A stretch of 9,756 bases of DNA from Eggerthellaceae bacterium (GCA_003452695.1 DMNP01000099.1:1-9756), one strand, 5' to 3'; shown: positions 1 to 6,768, counted from the stretch's first letter. Numbers and translations are program-made. Notes: generated from the letters alone by a model not told the origin.

Positions 1-1
1 T

Positions 2-3000
2 GGCGGCGGGTTCAACGCCTTCATGACAAACAACGCAAACCCCGGCACAGGCACGAACTGCACAATCACCCTGACAAATTGCAGCTTCAACGACTGTCAG
101 GCATACGCGCAGAACGGGGGCGGTTTCCGAAGCACGGCTGTCTACACCACGGTAAACAACTGCACCTTTACCAACACTTCCGGCAACTTCGGCGGCGGCA
201 TTGCCATGTCCAATACCAACGCGCTGAGAGGTGAAGTCTATGGCTGCACCTTCGACAGATGCACGGCGACCGGACAGGGCGGCGGTGTCGGATCGAATGC
301 CAAGGAGCTCATCATCGGCGATTATACCTACACCGATGATGAAGGCAGGGAGCAAACCGTCCACACCACAATCAGCAACTGCACCTCTAGCAATGAGGGC
401 GGCGGCGTGTACCACGGCAGAGATGTCGATGGAAGTTCCATAGCCATTACCAATGCCACCATCAGCGCCAACCAGACGAAGAATAGCAGCAAAAGCGGCG
501 GTGGTGTCTGGACGAACGCGCGCACGGCAGCAATTGACGGGTCCACGATTACCGACAACACGTGCACCAATGCTGGCGGCGGCGTGTATGCTTACAGCTA
601 TACGTCACTCGATATTGCAGATTCCGACATTTCGAGAAACATCGCATCCGGTGCGGGCGGCGGCGTGTGGTTCGACGCAAACAATGAAGCCAACCGCAAC
701 ATACAGGTTTTGACGGTCAAAGGCAGCACCATCGACGGCAACACCTCGGGCGGTGCCGGCGGCGGAGTCTATACGCTAGCCAAGACGGTCACCGTTGGAG
801 CCAGCGAGACGAAGGCGGACAGTAGCGGCAACATGGCGCGATCCTCCATTTCGGACAATACGGCAAAGACCAACGGCGGCGGCGTGTATCAGAGGAGGAA
901 TGTGGACGGCTCCAGCCTGGTCATTGCCAATGCAGATATCAAGGGCAATACAGCGAACAACACAAACACGGGAACGGATCAAGGCGGCGGCGGTATTTTT
1001 GCTGGGGTCAGGACGCTGACGGTCACGGATTCGACCGTATCTAACAACACCGCAAAGAGCAACGGCGGCGGTATCCTGTTCGAGATTAATAGCGATAATG
1101 CGCGCAACGCCATGAACCTGACCGTTACGGGCTCGACATTGGATAACAATACCTCCGACGCTAACGGCGGCGGCATTTACACCCGCGCCAAAACGGTTGC
1201 GATTCAAGCAAGCGGTTCGGGAGATGATGCCGTTCCAACAACGATTTCCAACTGTACGGCGAAATGGAGTGGCGGCGGCATCTATCAGAATAGAAATGCT
1301 GCAAGCTCTGCGCTGACGGTTACAGGCTCAACCATCAGCGGCTGTGTCTCAAACGATGCCAGCACCGACAACAATCCTCCGAGAGGTGGCGGCGGTATCT
1401 TTGCGTATGTCCAGACGCTAACCGTAACCGACTCCACCATCAGCAACAATAGGGCTGTAAGGAACGGCGGCGGAATCAACGCGCCTTGGGATGGCGCTGA
1501 TTACGCATTGATAATCGATAGTTCCAAGGTCACTGGCAACACCTCCAATTATCGCGGAGGCGGCGTCTTCACCCGATCCCAGCTCACTTTGCGCAACGGA
1601 ACAGAAATCACCGGCAACCGTCTGACCACGAATACGGCTGCGGACTGTGCAGGCGTGTATCTGAACAACAACCGCACACTGTTCGTCGGTCCTTCGGATG
1701 CAGAAGAGGGCTTCACCGATACTGTCATCGTCCGCGGCAATACCACGGCTAACAGCACGCTCTCCGATTTGAGGCTGTGGGATAACGGAACGCAAAACAA
1801 TGCGGCCAGTGTCTACGTCTACTGCAATCTGAGCAACGAAAGCGAAATTCGCGTTGTAAACGCAAACAAGGTCGGTACGCAATTCGGCACCTCGCAATTT
1901 GCCAGCCCACACGGTTTTGCAGACGATTTCGCGGTGTTTAAAGCCGATGCGAGCACCCTTCACGGCATCATCGACCGCACGGACGAGAGCGGAACAAAGA
2001 TCATCTGGGCTGGCCCGCCGATTGCCAAGATTACCGATGGCAATGGCAATTTGCTCTATCTTAAAACGCAAACACTGGAAGATGGCACGACCAAGGGGTC
2101 GTCACCGGCGATTTTCGACCGGCTCGGAACCGGTAAAGTCAATAACGTTTTTAACGGCTATAGCTCCGCTGCAGCGTTCAATATGTTATGCACAACAAAT
2201 ACGCCTGAACTGTACACGGCGGATGGGGTGCTGTATGTAGGCGATAGCTATGCTATAAAGATGCTCGAAAATTATGTGACTCCTGCAGATATGAATGTCG
2301 TGTATGTGGAAAGCAGGACAATTACATTCACCACGGCGGGCAAGGGCGATACCGATGGTTATCCCTATGTAGGCGCCGGTACCCGTGCAACGGTGACCCG
2401 CGGTTCTGATGTTGACAGCGGAAGAACCCTGCTCAACGCCAAAGGCAACCTGATTCTGGAGGGCATCGTCATCGACGGTGGTGCAGAAAATGGAATCACG
2501 CCCAATGGTAGCACGCGCTGCATGTGGGTTGAGCACGACAATTGCACCGTAATTCTGGGCGAGAACGCCATGCTGCAAAACGGTAATACGACTGGCGATG
2601 GCGGTGGAGTGAACATCGCAAAAGGCACCTTCAGTATTCAAGGTGGTGTGATTCGCAACTGCAGTGGTAAAGACGGTGGGGCAATATACAATAAAAGCGC
2701 AAAGCCGCTGACCTTCACAGCCGGAAGCATCTATCAATGCACGGCGAGCGGCAAAGGCGGTGCGGTCTATAACCCTGGCACAAACAATTCCGGCGGCTTT
2801 ACCATGGCGGGCGGCACCATCAGCGGTTGCACAGCAGCCCAAGGCGGCGGCGTGTACGTGGTGAACAACAAGGGCATTCCGTTCACCATGACCGGCGGTT
2901 CCATCATCAACAACAGCGCCACCACACGCGGCGGCGGTATCGCCATCGAGGGTGCGAATTCCCGCCTCTACTTCTCCGGCAAGGTAAATATCTCTGGCAA

Positions 3001-5806
3001 CACGGCAACAAAAGATGGGCAATCTGTTGCCTGCAACGTGGAGCTGGATCAGAGCTCCAAAGCAGTCATCAACACCAACAACGGCGGCTTGTATGCAGGG
3101 TCGTATATCGGCGTATATGTACCCGGGGACGAGGATACGAATCCGTACAAGGACTATGGCGGAGAAAGAGACAACTTCGGCACTTTCGCCACGAATGACA
3201 ACACTTCCACCTTCTACAGCTTCGTCAACGACCGAAACGGGCTGAAGGGCGGCATTATCGAGAATCCGGACCCCAATACGATTTACTGGATTCAGATCTT
3301 CTCCCTTGAAGTGAGGAAGGAGGTTGTGTCCGGTAATTCAACATCGGCAGATGGAAATGAAGCGTTCCTGTTCAAGGTGAATATACGAGGGGATGCAACG
3401 GTTGCAGGACAGTTGAATGCAGCGCAGATCGACAGCGACGATGGCGAATACGGCGAGATGCATTTCGACAGCAACGGGTCGGAGACCACCACAGCCGTCT
3501 TTTCGCTGAAGGCTGGGGAGTCCATCAGCGGCGTCAACCTGTCGGAGGGGCTGACGTACGAGGTAATCGAGTACTTGACTGTCGACCAGGCCAAGCGGTA
3601 TGCGGCGATGCCGATGAACGGCTATAGCTCGGCAACTGAAAAGCTGACCTTCGATGGCGTTGAGTACACCGTCGTCAAGGCGAATACCTATACCAGCACC
3701 ATTGGCGAAAACAAGAGCCGGACGGACGTGGACCCGTACACCTCGTCGCTGACGTTTACGAACCTTATGCCAGTCTGCAAGATCACGGACATGAGCGGGA
3801 ATCTTCTGTATCGCAAGTACGACTGGAACAAGGCAACAAACAAGGAAGGCGAGGGACCGGATGGCGGTAGCAGCACTCGCCAGCCGAATTACTACGCGCC
3901 TGCAGTCTATACGGAACTGATAGGCGACAACGGGGCATTTAATGCGCTGGAAGGGACATTGTACACATCGAATGGCAGCAATCCTTCAAGTTATGCTGTC
4001 AGCAACGGCGTGCAGATTCAAATGCTGATCGGAGACTACAGCCTGGAAGAGGCTGTTGAAGCTAGCGAAAGCAAGGTCACGCTGACCACGGCCTCCGCCG
4101 GCGATGCGCTCTTCCCCAAGCAGGACGCTGGAACAACGTCTACCATACGCCGCGCCTTTGCGGACGGTTCCATGTTCAACGTGACCGGCGACCTGACGTT
4201 TGCGTCGATCATCCTCGACGGTGCGAAGGGTTCGTATACGGTCAGCGCAAGCGGCGGTATTGCCAACGTCCCGAGCGGCGGCAAGCTGACCATCCAGGAC
4301 GGCGCAACGTTGCAAAACTCCAAAATCGGCGAGAGCCATAATGGCGGCGCGGTGCATGTCGCCAATGGCGGCACGGTCACCATGACCGGCGGTGTCGTTG
4401 CCCGGAATGAATCGGATGGCAATGGTGCGGGCATCTACCTGGAGGAGGGTGGTTTAGCCACCATAACCGGCGGCACGATTAACCGCAATGAGTCCGACGG
4501 CGATGGAGCGGGCGTCTATCTGGCAGAGGGCAGCACGCTCAATCTCTCTGGCAACCCCAGCTTCGGCGGAACGGGACGCGATGTCAGCGGAAACATCACC
4601 ACGACAAACGGCAACTTCAAGAGCGGCGATCTCGTTGCGCAGAAAAATGGTGGGAAGGCCTATTCGAAGGCGCGCCAGGACATCTACATTGCCGAGTCGC
4701 AGGACGCACCGGCATCCGTTGTCCTGACGGGAAATCTGAGTGTTGACGCTGGGTCGATCTGGGTCTGGGCTGAAACGGAAAACCATTATGCAATGATGAA
4801 GCCCTTTGCCACCATCGCAAGTGGCGCTGTTAATGGCGCCACATATGCTGCGTTCCGGAATGCGCGGCCGGACAGCCTGACAAACTGCGGAGAAGACAAT
4901 TACCTATCCGGCAGCTCCGGGGAAAACGCCTCGTTTATCTACTGGGCCGGCGGATTCGATGTGAGCTTCAAGAAAGTCGACGGCTTTGGAACGGCGATGC
5001 CTGGCGCGACCTTTACGCTCTACGCAGATTCGGCCTGCACCGCGGCTCTTAAGCAGGGAGGCGAGGACGCGGCTGCTGTATCTGCGGACGGCACGGCGAC
5101 ATATAAGGACAGAACCGGCGCATCGCTGGATGAGGGCATCGTTCTTTTCGAGCAGATACCTGCCGGAGTCTATTACATGAAGGAGACGGACACGCCGGAT
5201 GGTTATGTCAACGCCCTGACGAAGGACGAGTCCGGCAATCCTGTCAGCAACGTGTACATTGTTCTTGTGGGCGATGCCGCATTGCAGGGAGCAGGAAGCG
5301 GCGTGCTCGAGGGCATTACGCAGGAACAGGTTGCCGCGCAGACGGGAACGGGCGGCGATAAGAAGGACGCGGCTGTCTTCCTGATCGACCCATCAACCGG
5401 CAAGGCTGTTGCCACGCCCGACATTGCCAAGTACGGCATCATGAACATCAGCACCGTAGAGAGGAAGGCCATCCTGAAGAAGGTGGGCGATGCCTCTGCT
5501 CCTCTCGAGGGTGCGGTGTTCGAAATCCTGCGCCACGACCATACGCTGGTGTCCGGCACGGACATCAGCGGCGCTACGACAACGTCCTTCACCAGCGGCG
5601 CCAGCGGTGTATATTTCATCGGCATGCTGCCCTATGGAACGTATTATCTGCGTGAGACAACGATACCTTCCGGGTATCGGCAGGTATCGTCGGGCGACGA
5701 TGGTAACTGGTTCACGCTTACAGTCAGCGAAAGCGGTGTGGGATATATGACGGACGATTCGAACACTATCAATACCCTGAATCCTGAAACAACGGCACCT
5801 GAATAA
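2..5806 (+). CDS. Giant modular surface adhesin: beta-helix blocks, FctA-like domain, two SpaA/CnaB-like domains (5' end missing)
   Basis: The frame is open from base 2, and GGG-F repeat residues precede the first ATG at 23, so the start lies upstream. The visible part is 1934 codons ending in TAA. Order: beta-helix block 1 (to about 1678), closing segment (1679-2014), opening segment (2021-2487), block 2 (2488-2965), closing segment (2966-3298), FctA-like domain (3305-3769), second opening segment (3770-4234), block 3 (4235-4537), closing segment (4538-4954), and two SpaA/CnaB-like domains (4958-5452, 5462-5803). Beta-helix coils and SpaA stalks are typical of exported adhesins that bind host, glycan or neighbouring cells; that role is inferred. 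The protein stops right after the last SpaA-like domain with no LPXTG, hydrophobic segment or basic tail, so the usual sortase anchoring is absent. A signal peptide or other N-terminal signal would be outside the window. By eye its base composition is less GC-rich than the pilin genes downstream. Confidence 0.93.
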   Translation, partial: GGGFNAFMTNNANPGTGTNCTITLTNCSFNDCQAYAQNGGGFRSTAVYTTVNNCTFTNTSGNFGGGIAMSNTNALRGEVYGCTFDRCTATGQGGGVGSNAKELIIGDYTYTDDEGREQTVHTTISNCTSSNEGGGVYHGRDVDGSSIAITNATISANQTKNSSKSGGGVWTNARTAAIDGSTITDNTCTNAGGGVYAYSYTSLDIADSDISRNIASGAGGGVWFDANNEANRNIQVLTVKGSTIDGNTSGGAGGGVYTLAKTVTVGASETKADSSGNMARSSISDNTAKTNGGGVYQRRNVDGSSLVIANADIKGNTANNTNTGTDQGGGGIFAGVRTLTVTDSTVSNNTAKSNGGGILFEINSDNARNAMNLTVTGSTLDNNTSDANGGGIYTRAKTVAIQASGSGDDAVPTTISNCTAKWSGGGIYQNRNAASSALTVTGSTISGCVSNDASTDNNPPRGGGGIFAYVQTLTVTDSTISNNRAVRNGGGINAPWDGADYALIIDSSKVTGNTSNYRGGGVFTRSQLTLRNGTEITGNRLTTNTAADCAGVYLNNNRTLFVGPSDAEEGFTDTVIVRGNTTANSTLSDLRLWDNGTQNNAASVYVYCNLSNESEIRVVNANKVGTQFGTSQFASPHGFADDFAVFKADASTLHGIIDRTDESGTKIIWAGPPIAKITDGNGNLLYLKTQTLEDGTTKGSSPAIFDRLGTGKVNNVFNGYSSAAAFNMLCTTNTPELYTADGVLYVGDSYAIKMLENYVTPADMNVVYVESRTITFTTAGKGDTDGYPYVGAGTRATVTRGSDVDSGRTLLNAKGNLILEGIVIDGGAENGITPNGSTRCMWVEHDNCTVILGENAMLQNGNTTGDGGGVNIAKGTFSIQGGVIRNCSGKDGGAIYNKSAKPLTFTAGSIYQCTASGKGGAVYNPGTNNSGGFTMAGGTISGCTAAQGGGVYVVNNKGIPFTMTGGSIINNSATTRGGGIAIEGANSRLYFSGKVNISGNTATKDGQSVACNVELDQSSKAVINTNNGGLYAGSYIGVYVPGDEDTNPYKDYGGERDNFGTFATNDNTSTFYSFVNDRNGLKGGIIENPDPNTIYWIQIFSLEVRKEVVSGNSTSADGNEAFLFKVNIRGDATVAGQLNAAQIDSDDGEYGEMHFDSNGSETTTAVFSLKAGESISGVNLSEGLTYEVIEYLTVDQAKRYAAMPMNGYSSATEKLTFDGVEYTVVKANTYTSTIGENKSRTDVDPYTSSLTFTNLMPVCKITDMSGNLLYRKYDWNKATNKEGEGPDGGSSTRQPNYYAPAVYTELIGDNGAFNALEGTLYTSNGSNPSSYAVSNGVQIQMLIGDYSLEEAVEASESKVTLTTASAGDALFPKQDAGTTSTIRRAFADGSMFNVTGDLTFASIILDGAKGSYTVSASGGIANVPSGGKLTIQDGATLQNSKIGESHNGGAVHVANGGTVTMTGGVVARNESDGNGAGIYLEEGGLATITGGTINRNESDGDGAGVYLAEGSTLNLSGNPSFGGTGRDVSGNITTTNGNFKSGDLVAQKNGGKAYSKARQDIYIAESQDAPASVVLTGNLSVDAGSIWVWAETENHYAMMKPFATIASGAVNGATYAAFRNARPDSLTNCGEDNYLSGSSGENASFIYWAGGFDVSFKKVDGFGTAMPGATFTLYADSACTAALKQGGEDAAAVSADGTATYKDRTGASLDEGIVLFEQIPAGVYYMKETDTPDGYVNALTKDESGNPVSNVYIVLVGDAALQGAGSGVLEGITQEQVAAQTGTGGDKKDAAVFLIDPSTGKAVATPDIAKYGIMNISTVERKAILKKVGDASAPLEGAVFEILRHDHTLVSGTDISGATTTSFTSGASGVYFIGMLPYGTYYLRETTIPSGYRQVSSGDDGNWFTLTVSESGVGYMTDDSNTINTLNPETTAPE
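11..286 (+). repeat. Partial super-repeat 0 (coils 2-4) at the left edge
   Basis: Three coils of 38, 25 and 29 residues precede super-repeat A. Their long-short-medium length order matches coils 2, 3 and 4 of the complete super-repeats, so the four-coil pattern probably continues upstream of the window. Confidence 0.5.
287..766 (+). repeat. Super-repeat A (five coils, 160 residues)
   Basis: The coils are 40, 33, 26, 27 and 34 residues long. The first, second, third and last match coils 1-4 of copies B and C in length and sequence (for example R-D-V-D-G-S-S in coil 2, matching R-N-V-D-G-S-S in B). The extra 27-residue coil at about 584-664 (V-Y-A-Y-S-Y-T-S-L start) looks like a duplicated short coil. 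Confidence 0.6.
767..1174 (+). repeat. Super-repeat B (four coils, 136 residues)
   Basis: The coils are 39, 37, 26 and 34 residues. Coil 1 begins V-Y-T-L-A-K-T-V, coil 2 begins V-Y-Q-R-R-N, and coil 3 carries T-L-T-V-T-D-S-T. All three are closely matched in copy C at the same order and spacing. Confidence 0.7.
1175..1564 (+). repeat. Super-repeat C (four coils, 130 residues)
   Basis: The coils are 35, 39, 26 and 30 residues. Coil 1 begins I-Y-T-R-A-K-T-V, coil 2 I-Y-Q-N-R-N, and coil 3 contains T-L-T-V-T-D-S-T-I-S-N-N, nearly identical to copy B. The DNA of the two copies differs at many third positions, so this is an old duplication kept at protein level rather than a recent tandem copy. 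Confidence 0.7.
1679..2014 (+). repeat. Beta-helix closing segment, copy 1
   Basis: This non-GGG region ends block 1. It has an I-V-R-G-N-T start, a strand with V-Y-V-Y, a strand with S-E-I-R-V, a Phe-rich stretch, and a terminal K-I-I-W-A-G. Copies 2 and 3 end in T-I-Y-W-I and F-I-Y-W-A-G at the same place in their blocks. It probably caps the solenoid; that is inferred from position. Confidence 0.55.
2021..2487 (+). repeat. Block-opening segment, copy 1 (KITD...GNLLY)
   Basis: It begins I-A-K-I-T-D-G-N-G-N-L-L-Y, passes A-I-K-M-L-E-N-Y, then I-T-F-T-T-A, Y-P-Y-V, T-R-A-T-V-T-R and ends in L-I-L-E-G-I-V-I-D-G. The same order of motifs recurs at 3770-4234. The last part (strand, I-x-L-D-G) is where the next beta-helix starts, so it may be an N-terminal cap plus a small linker domain. 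I do not recognise a named family. Confidence 0.6.
2488..2965 (+). repeat. Beta-helix block 2 (five coils)
   Basis: The coils end in G-G-G-V-N, G-G-A-I-Y, G-G-A-V-Y, G-G-G-V-Y and G-G-G-I-A. Here the strand motif is T-M-[AT]-G-G-[TS]-I, unlike the T-V-T-x-S-T-I of block 1. The block therefore has its own coil type rather than being a simple copy of block 1. Confidence 0.75.
2966..3298 (+). repeat. Beta-helix closing segment, copy 2
   Basis: It starts L-Y-F-S-G-K-V-N-I-S-G-N, passes Y-I-G-V-Y-V-P-G and a Phe-rich stretch, and ends T-I-Y-W-I. This matches the position and ending of copies 1 and 3. The FctA-like domain follows directly. Confidence 0.55.
3305..3769 (+). other. FctA-like (pilin backbone type) domain within the giant protein
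   Basis: The strand order is S-L-E-V-R-K-E-V at the start, F-L-F-K-V, A-V-F-S-L-K-A-G-E-S-I, L-T-Y-E-V-I-E-Y and a final L-T-F-T-N-L. This is the plan of FctA/Spy0128-like and DUF5979/DUF7601-like domains of Gram-positive pilins. The early Lys (V-R-K), the Glu in E-V-I-E-Y and the Asn in F-T-N are the residues expected for an intramolecular Lys-Asn isopeptide bond. The bond itself is inferred. Confidence 0.65.
3770..4234 (+). repeat. Block-opening segment, copy 2 (KITD...GNLLY)
   Basis: It begins C-K-I-T-D-M-S-G-N-L-L-Y, passes V-Q-I-Q-M-L-I-G-D-Y, V-T-L-T-T-A, T-S-T-I-R-R and F-N-V-T-G-D-L-T-F, and ends I-I-L-D-G. The motif order is the same as at 2021-2487. The start-to-start distance is 1749 bases, exactly 583 codons. 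Confidence 0.6.
4235..4537 (+). repeat. Beta-helix block 3 (three coils)
   Basis: The coils end in G-G-A-V-H, G-A-G-I-Y and G-A-G-V-Y, with T-M-T-G-G-V and T-I-T-G-G-T-I strands as in block 2. The last two coils are near duplicates (N-E-S-D-G-N-G-A-G-I-Y and N-E-S-D-G-D-G-A-G-V-Y), the closest coil pair in the protein. Confidence 0.75.
4538..4954 (+). repeat. Beta-helix closing segment, copy 3
   Basis: It starts L-N-L-S-G-N and passes D-I-Y-I-A and G-S-I-W-V-W, then Y-A-A-F-R-N, ending F-I-Y-W-A-G-G directly before the first SpaA-like domain. It is the longest of the three copies and the only one followed by SpaA. Confidence 0.55.
4958..5452 (+). other. SpaA/CnaB-like domain 1
   Basis: The N-terminal strand V-S-F-K-K-V-D is followed by M-P-G-A-T-F-T-L-Y, then G-V-Y-Y-M-K-E-T-D-T-P-D-G-Y, the standard CnaB/SpaA pattern. 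Candidate isopeptide residues are Lys at 4970 or 4973, Glu at 5183 and the Asn in the final I-M-N-I strand. Between the Glu and the last strand there is an unusually long, Ala/Gly-rich insertion (about 5210-5430) holding a V-Y-I-V-L-V strand. Confidence 0.85.
5462..5803 (+). other. SpaA/CnaB-like domain 2, C-terminal end
   Basis: A-I-L-K-K-V-G is followed by A-P-L-E-G-A-V-F-E-I-L, G-T-Y-Y-L-R-E-T-T-I-P-S-G-Y and a last strand with S-N-T-I-N. Lys at 5477 or 5480, Glu at 5654 and an Asn near 5767-5776 could form an isopeptide bond. The protein ends about ten residues later, so this domain is the very C terminus. Confidence 0.85.
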
Positions 5807-5812
5807 GGCAAA

Positions 5813-5852
5813 GCGCACCCCGGCTCTTATCCAGAGTTGGGGGGTGCTCCCC
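5813..5852 (+). promoter_or_regulatory. G/C-rich hairpin between adhesin and pilin genes
   Basis: Bases 5815-5821 (GCACCCC) pair perfectly with 5841-5847 (GGGGTGC), and the inner CTCT/AGAG arms (5824-5827 and 5833-5836) can pair around a five-base loop. A smaller hairpin, GGGG(5841-5844)/CCCC(5849-5852), uses the same G tract and so excludes the first. No T tract follows, so an intrinsic terminator is doubtful. It could stabilise the upstream transcript end or affect translation of the gene starting at 5857. Confidence 0.4.
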
Positions 5853-5856
5853 TTAT

Positions 5857-6768
5857 GTGCGGTTGGTGCAAACGAGGAAGAGGACGCGAGGGAATAGAGC
5901 CAAGTTGAATGCGAGAAAGAACATATTCCACAGCCGTCGGGCGCAGCAGGGCGCTGCATTGCCGCTTGCCCTGTTGCTCTTCCTGATCTGCGCCCTGCTG
6001 TCGTCGGTCGTGCTGGCGGCCAGTACCGCGATGTCGGGACGCCATAGCCAGCTGGCCGAAACGGATCAGCGCTATTACAGCGTGGTGTCTGCGGCGCAGC
6101 TGCTGCGCGAAGATTTCGATGGCAAGCCCGTGACCGTAACGCTTGTGCAGGAAAAGAACGTGACGACGACGACCACGTATCGCGCGGATGGCACGACCGT
6201 TTCGGGGACCCCTTCCGAAACGATTACCGACAGGCAGATACGCATGGCATGCGATGGCGTCACGCATTCGCTTGCCTTGGCCTCGGGCGCCGTCTCCATC
6301 GGCGACGAGGGCCTGTCGTTGCCCGAGGTGTCGGCGTTGTACTGCATGATGGGCAAGAATGAGAGCTCGGCCAGCTTCGACGACCTGTGGGGGGCTTCCT
6401 TGCCCCGTGCTACTTCCAAAACGAATGCGGGCACGTTCGAGATTGCCCATTCGTCGGTGCTTGCCGGCGTGGACGAAGATGCCTTGAAGGTCGATGTTTC
6501 CGAATACCTCCTGGCCGACGGTGGCCTGAGCTTCTGGCTGCAATCGCAGCCGGATTCCCGTACAGAGGACCACTATTCGCTTACGCTGGAATGCGATGCG
6601 GCCATCGACACGGTCGAGTCAATCCACGAGGATCGGGGCGCGCCGGTCACGACTGCCGGCGCCGGTGGCTCCTACACGCGCACGGAAACGTCGAAGGTAA
6701 CGACCACGCGCGAAACGACCATTACGTGGGCTCCCACGAAGCTGTTCAAGACGGGAAGTGATGCGTAA
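5857..6768 (+). CDS. PilX/GspK-like prepilin (minor pseudopilin)
   Basis: The product is 303 residues if it starts at GTG 5857. The N terminus is basic and carries R-A-Q-Q-G-A-A-L-P-L, then about 25 hydrophobic residues, then a soluble domain. A Gly after a basic stretch, an Ala-Ala-Leu start and no Glu at +5 are features of PilX and GspK, the pseudopilin thought to cap the tip of type II secretion pseudopili. The predicted cleavage Gly is residue 32, an unusually long leader. A TTG start at 5905, preceded by GAGGGA at 5888-5893, would give a more usual 16-residue leader. The G tract at 5839-5844 could serve as ribosome site for the GTG. The ectodomain has two Thr-rich stretches (N-V-T-T-T-T-T-Y near residue 105 and K-V-T-T-T-R-E-T-T-I near the C terminus). 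Its stop overlaps the next start by one base. GspK/PilX assignment rests on the N terminus and gene order only. Confidence 0.8.
   Translation: MRLVQTRKRTRGNRAKLNARKNIFHSRRAQQGAALPLALLLFLICALLSSVVLAASTAMSGRHSQLAETDQRYYSVVSAAQLLREDFDGKPVTVTLVQEKNVTTTTTYRADGTTVSGTPSETITDRQIRMACDGVTHSLALASGAVSIGDEGLSLPEVSALYCMMGKNESSASFDDLWGASLPRATSKTNAGTFEIAHSSVLAGVDEDALKVDVSEYLLADGGLSFWLQSQPDSRTEDHYSLTLECDAAIDTVESIHEDRGAPVTTAGAGGSYTRTETSKVTTTRETTITWAPTKLFKTGSDA

Larger units (their letters stand above)
2..1678 (+). repeat. Beta-helix block 1: at least 17 GGG-type coils
   Basis: Seventeen G-G-G-[IVF] motifs follow one another at spacings of roughly 25 to 40 residues, and a degenerate one (C-A-G-V-Y) follows near 1647. 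Each coil has the plan hydrophobic/Thr-rich strand, then T-I-S-[ND]-N-T-like turn, then GGG[IV][YWF]. This resembles the repeats of polymorphic outer-membrane proteins and of bacterial right-handed parallel beta-helix adhesins. Many coils carry Asn at the turn (N-N-T, G-N-T), as expected for an Asn ladder. Cysteines are concentrated in the first coils (N-C-T, N-C-S, G-C-T, R-C-T) and return in a few later ones. The fold is inferred from pattern only. Confidence 0.85.

Noticed and set aside
23..25. ATG at 23 as the start of the giant gene
   Set aside because: The frame is open to base 2 and already encodes a GGG-F coil motif before the ATG, with no ribosome site in front; the true start is upstream.
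116..1564. Regularly recurring GGCGGCGG as a DNA-level repeat such as a CRISPR-like array or recombination site
   Set aside because: Spacing varies from about 75 to 120 bases but always keeps codon phase, and flanking DNA is diverged; these are Gly codons of protein coils.
5780..5794. N-P-E-T-T near the C terminus as a class B sortase (NPxTx) signal
   Set aside because: Only three residues and a stop follow. There is no hydrophobic segment or basic tail, which a sorting signal needs.
5813..5852. Intrinsic transcription terminator
   Set aside because: The stem is good but no T tract follows it, and a gene begins within a few bases; kept only as a hairpin.
5827..6573. Long minus-strand reading frame (248 residues)
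   Set aside because: It lies fully antisense to a pilin gene with clear domain features and shows only low-complexity Arg/Gly/His-rich sequence, as expected from GC-rich shadow frames.
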